This document shows positions 31,169-32,174 of a DNA stretch of 32,174 nucleotides, piece after piece; the first letter of the stretch is position 1, and each line of letters starts with the position of its first letter. The position numbers and the translations under genes are program-made. The notes below the pieces were generated by a model. The model was not told where the DNA came from. It did no database searches and saw nothing but the letters and a program-made list of their open reading frames with translations. This DNA comes from CAYUUR01 sp052034685 (GTDB lineage Bacteria; Patescibacteriota; Saccharimonadia; Saccharimonadales; CAYUUR01), in NCBI GenBank assembly GCA_052034685.1, contig JBPOIH010000001.1:1-32174 (forward strand), in the 5' to 3' direction.

Positions 31169-32174
31169 ACTCACATATTACTAAACAAACCCGAATTGAG
31201 CTTGCAGTTTTGCTGCGAGCTGGACTGAGCCTGCGTGCGTCAGCACGCCTACTTGGTGTTCATCACACCAGTCTGGTGCGTGAACTGCAGCGTAACCAGG
31301 TACGCGGTAACCAAGCGTCAGTAGCTGGGTACCATGCCCGAGATGCTCAACGACAAACCAAGCAACGTCGGTACCGAGCAAACCAACACTTTCGGAAGAT
31401 ACTGCCAGGCTCGCGCCTGGAAGCTATGTTAGTAGACAAGATACGTATAGACAAATGGGCACCAGAACAAATAGCTGGGTGGCTGAAGACAAGCAGGCGT
31501 AGCCTGTACGTCTGTGCCCAGACCATCTACGACTGGATCTATGCCAGCCGGAGAGACCTGCTGAGCTACCTACATTGTCTCAAGGGTAAATACCGTCGTA
31601 CTCGGCAAGCTCGCTTGCGTCAAGATAAACGAGCGGTGTTAGCCGCTCCCCGGAATATTGCCAACCGCCCAGAGCACATACAGCTCCGTAAGACCTATGG
31701 CCACTGGGAGGGAGATACCGTACATGGAGCTGGCAAGAGTGGCTACATTGCTACCTTCGTGGAGCGCAAGAGCGGCTACTTACTAGCCGTCTTGCTCCCG
31801 ACGCCCGTCTTTGGTAGCCTCGGCTTCGCCGACGCCGCTACCGTCTGCTTGAACCAGATACCCTCCAAGTACCGCAAGACGCTCACGATAGACAATGGCC
31901 CGGAGATGAAGCTACCCGAACGGATTGAACGAACCACGGGTACGACGGTGTACTACGCCAACCCCTACCATTCCTGGGAACGGGGTACTAACGAGAACAC
32001 CAACGGCCTGCTGAGATACTTCTTTCCAAAGAAGAGTAGCTTCGCTGCACTTACCCAGGAAGATATTGACCAGGCGGTTCGCCTGCTGAATACTAGACCA
32101 AGGAAACGACTGAACTGGCGAACGCCAGCACAGATGCTCAAGATCTAGTGGTGCGATTTGGATTGGAGTCTAGG
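31111..32174 (+). mobile_element. IS30-family insertion sequence, right end at or beyond the window edge
   Basis: The element carries one DDE transposase. TAGTGGT, read outward, begins both candidate ends: 31139 back to 31111 and 32146 on to 32174; 14 of the first 23 bases agree, a weak imperfect terminal repeat. The outer limits are not fixed: a 10-bp repeat at 31103 suggests the left end may lie a few bases further out, and the right flank is missing. Confidence 0.75.
31165..32148 (+). CDS. IS30-family transposase
   Basis: Product of 327 residues from the ATG at 31165, with AAGGAGG (31153-31159) at 5-nt spacing; a GTG at 31150 lies before the ribosome binding site. LSLRASARLLGVHHTSLVRE is the N-terminal helix-turn-helix with the HTSLVREL signature. 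The catalytic triad of the IS30 DDE domain is HWEGDTVHG (Asp), LTIDNGPEM (Asp) and SWERGTNENTNGLLRYFFPK (Glu). The frame is intact, so it may be active. The stop codon lies within the right terminal repeat. Confidence 0.95.
   Translation: MHSHITKQTRIELAVLLRAGLSLRASARLLGVHHTSLVRELQRNQVRGNQASVAGYHARDAQRQTKQRRYRANQHFRKILPGSRLEAMLVDKIRIDKWAPEQIAGWLKTSRRSLYVCAQTIYDWIYASRRDLLSYLHCLKGKYRRTRQARLRQDKRAVLAAPRNIANRPEHIQLRKTYGHWEGDTVHGAGKSGYIATFVERKSGYLLAVLLPTPVFGSLGFADAATVCLNQIPSKYRKTLTIDNGPEMKLPERIERTTGTTVYYANPYHSWERGTNENTNGLLRYFFPKKSSFAALTQEDIDQAVRLLNTRPRKRLNWRTPAQMLKI

Noticed and set aside
1..32174. CRISPR array, rRNA, canonical tRNA, or DnaA-box origin
   Set aside because: I saw no regularly spaced direct repeats, no tRNA T-arm/acceptor pairs apart from the tmRNA, and only a single isolated TATCCACA-like site (near 28450, inside tpiA).

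Overview
The window (about 46-48% GC by eye, standard genetic code with TGA used as stop) looks like a chromosomal segment of a streamlined Candidatus Saccharibacteria (TM7)/Patescibacteria genome with one insertion sequence at its right edge. The assignment is inferred from small, tightly packed genes, a Gram-positive-type cell surface (G5/DUF348 Rpf-like protein, LAETG wall anchor), a prepilin-like protein, and no amino-acid or nucleotide biosynthesis genes. No 16S rRNA or other decisive marker is present.

Layout. 1-2424: a minus-strand EVE-domain gene, then a plus-strand transcript with a class-I SAM (S-box) riboswitch and terminator in front of a left-handed beta-helix protein, then a proline-rich single-pass membrane protein. 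2421-12736: a long minus-strand run, in transcription order metG, tatD, two small unknown genes, a cysteine desulfurase, F-type ATPase genes b-delta-alpha-gamma-beta-epsilon, and mnmA. The F0 a and c genes are not here, and the beta and epsilon subunits are unusual. 12838-18237: an unknown plus-strand gene, a cytoplasmic GH37 trehalase coupled to a small zinc-ribbon gene, a DEAD-box (DEVD) helicase with a long leader, small unknown genes, a histidine phosphatase, and a tmRNA gene (minus strand). 18238-22458: an unknown plus gene, a MarR-MFS efflux operon, rsmA, a membrane protein, and a PCC/DUF296 protein. 22477-23059 has no credible gene; about ten inverted repeats cover much of it. 23060-29207: an Rpf-like transglycosylase, NUDIX, uvrD/pcrA, a prepilin-like gene, an Ala/Glu-rich tail-anchored protein, and tpiA. 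29274-32174: a nine-repeat NHL beta-propeller protein with a sortase signal, apparently 5'-truncated next to an IS30-family element that runs off the window.

How the genes work together. Cysteine desulfurase and MnmA can supply sulfur for the tRNA 2-thiouridine modification. The ATPase, TpiA and trehalase belong to a small fermentative energy economy. MarR probably controls its own operon with the exporter. RsmA, MetG, tmRNA and the DEAD helicase serve translation. The Rpf-like and NHL proteins face the outside.

Two organisational habits recur. Many first genes have a -10 box only 7-9 nt before the start codon, implying leaderless mRNAs. All three convergent gene pairs overlap by exactly four bases, with interleaved stop codons. 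The items most worth following are the SAM riboswitch on an unknown gene, the multi-hairpin element, the divergent ATPase, and the tmRNA with a long tag and an aberrant T-arm.
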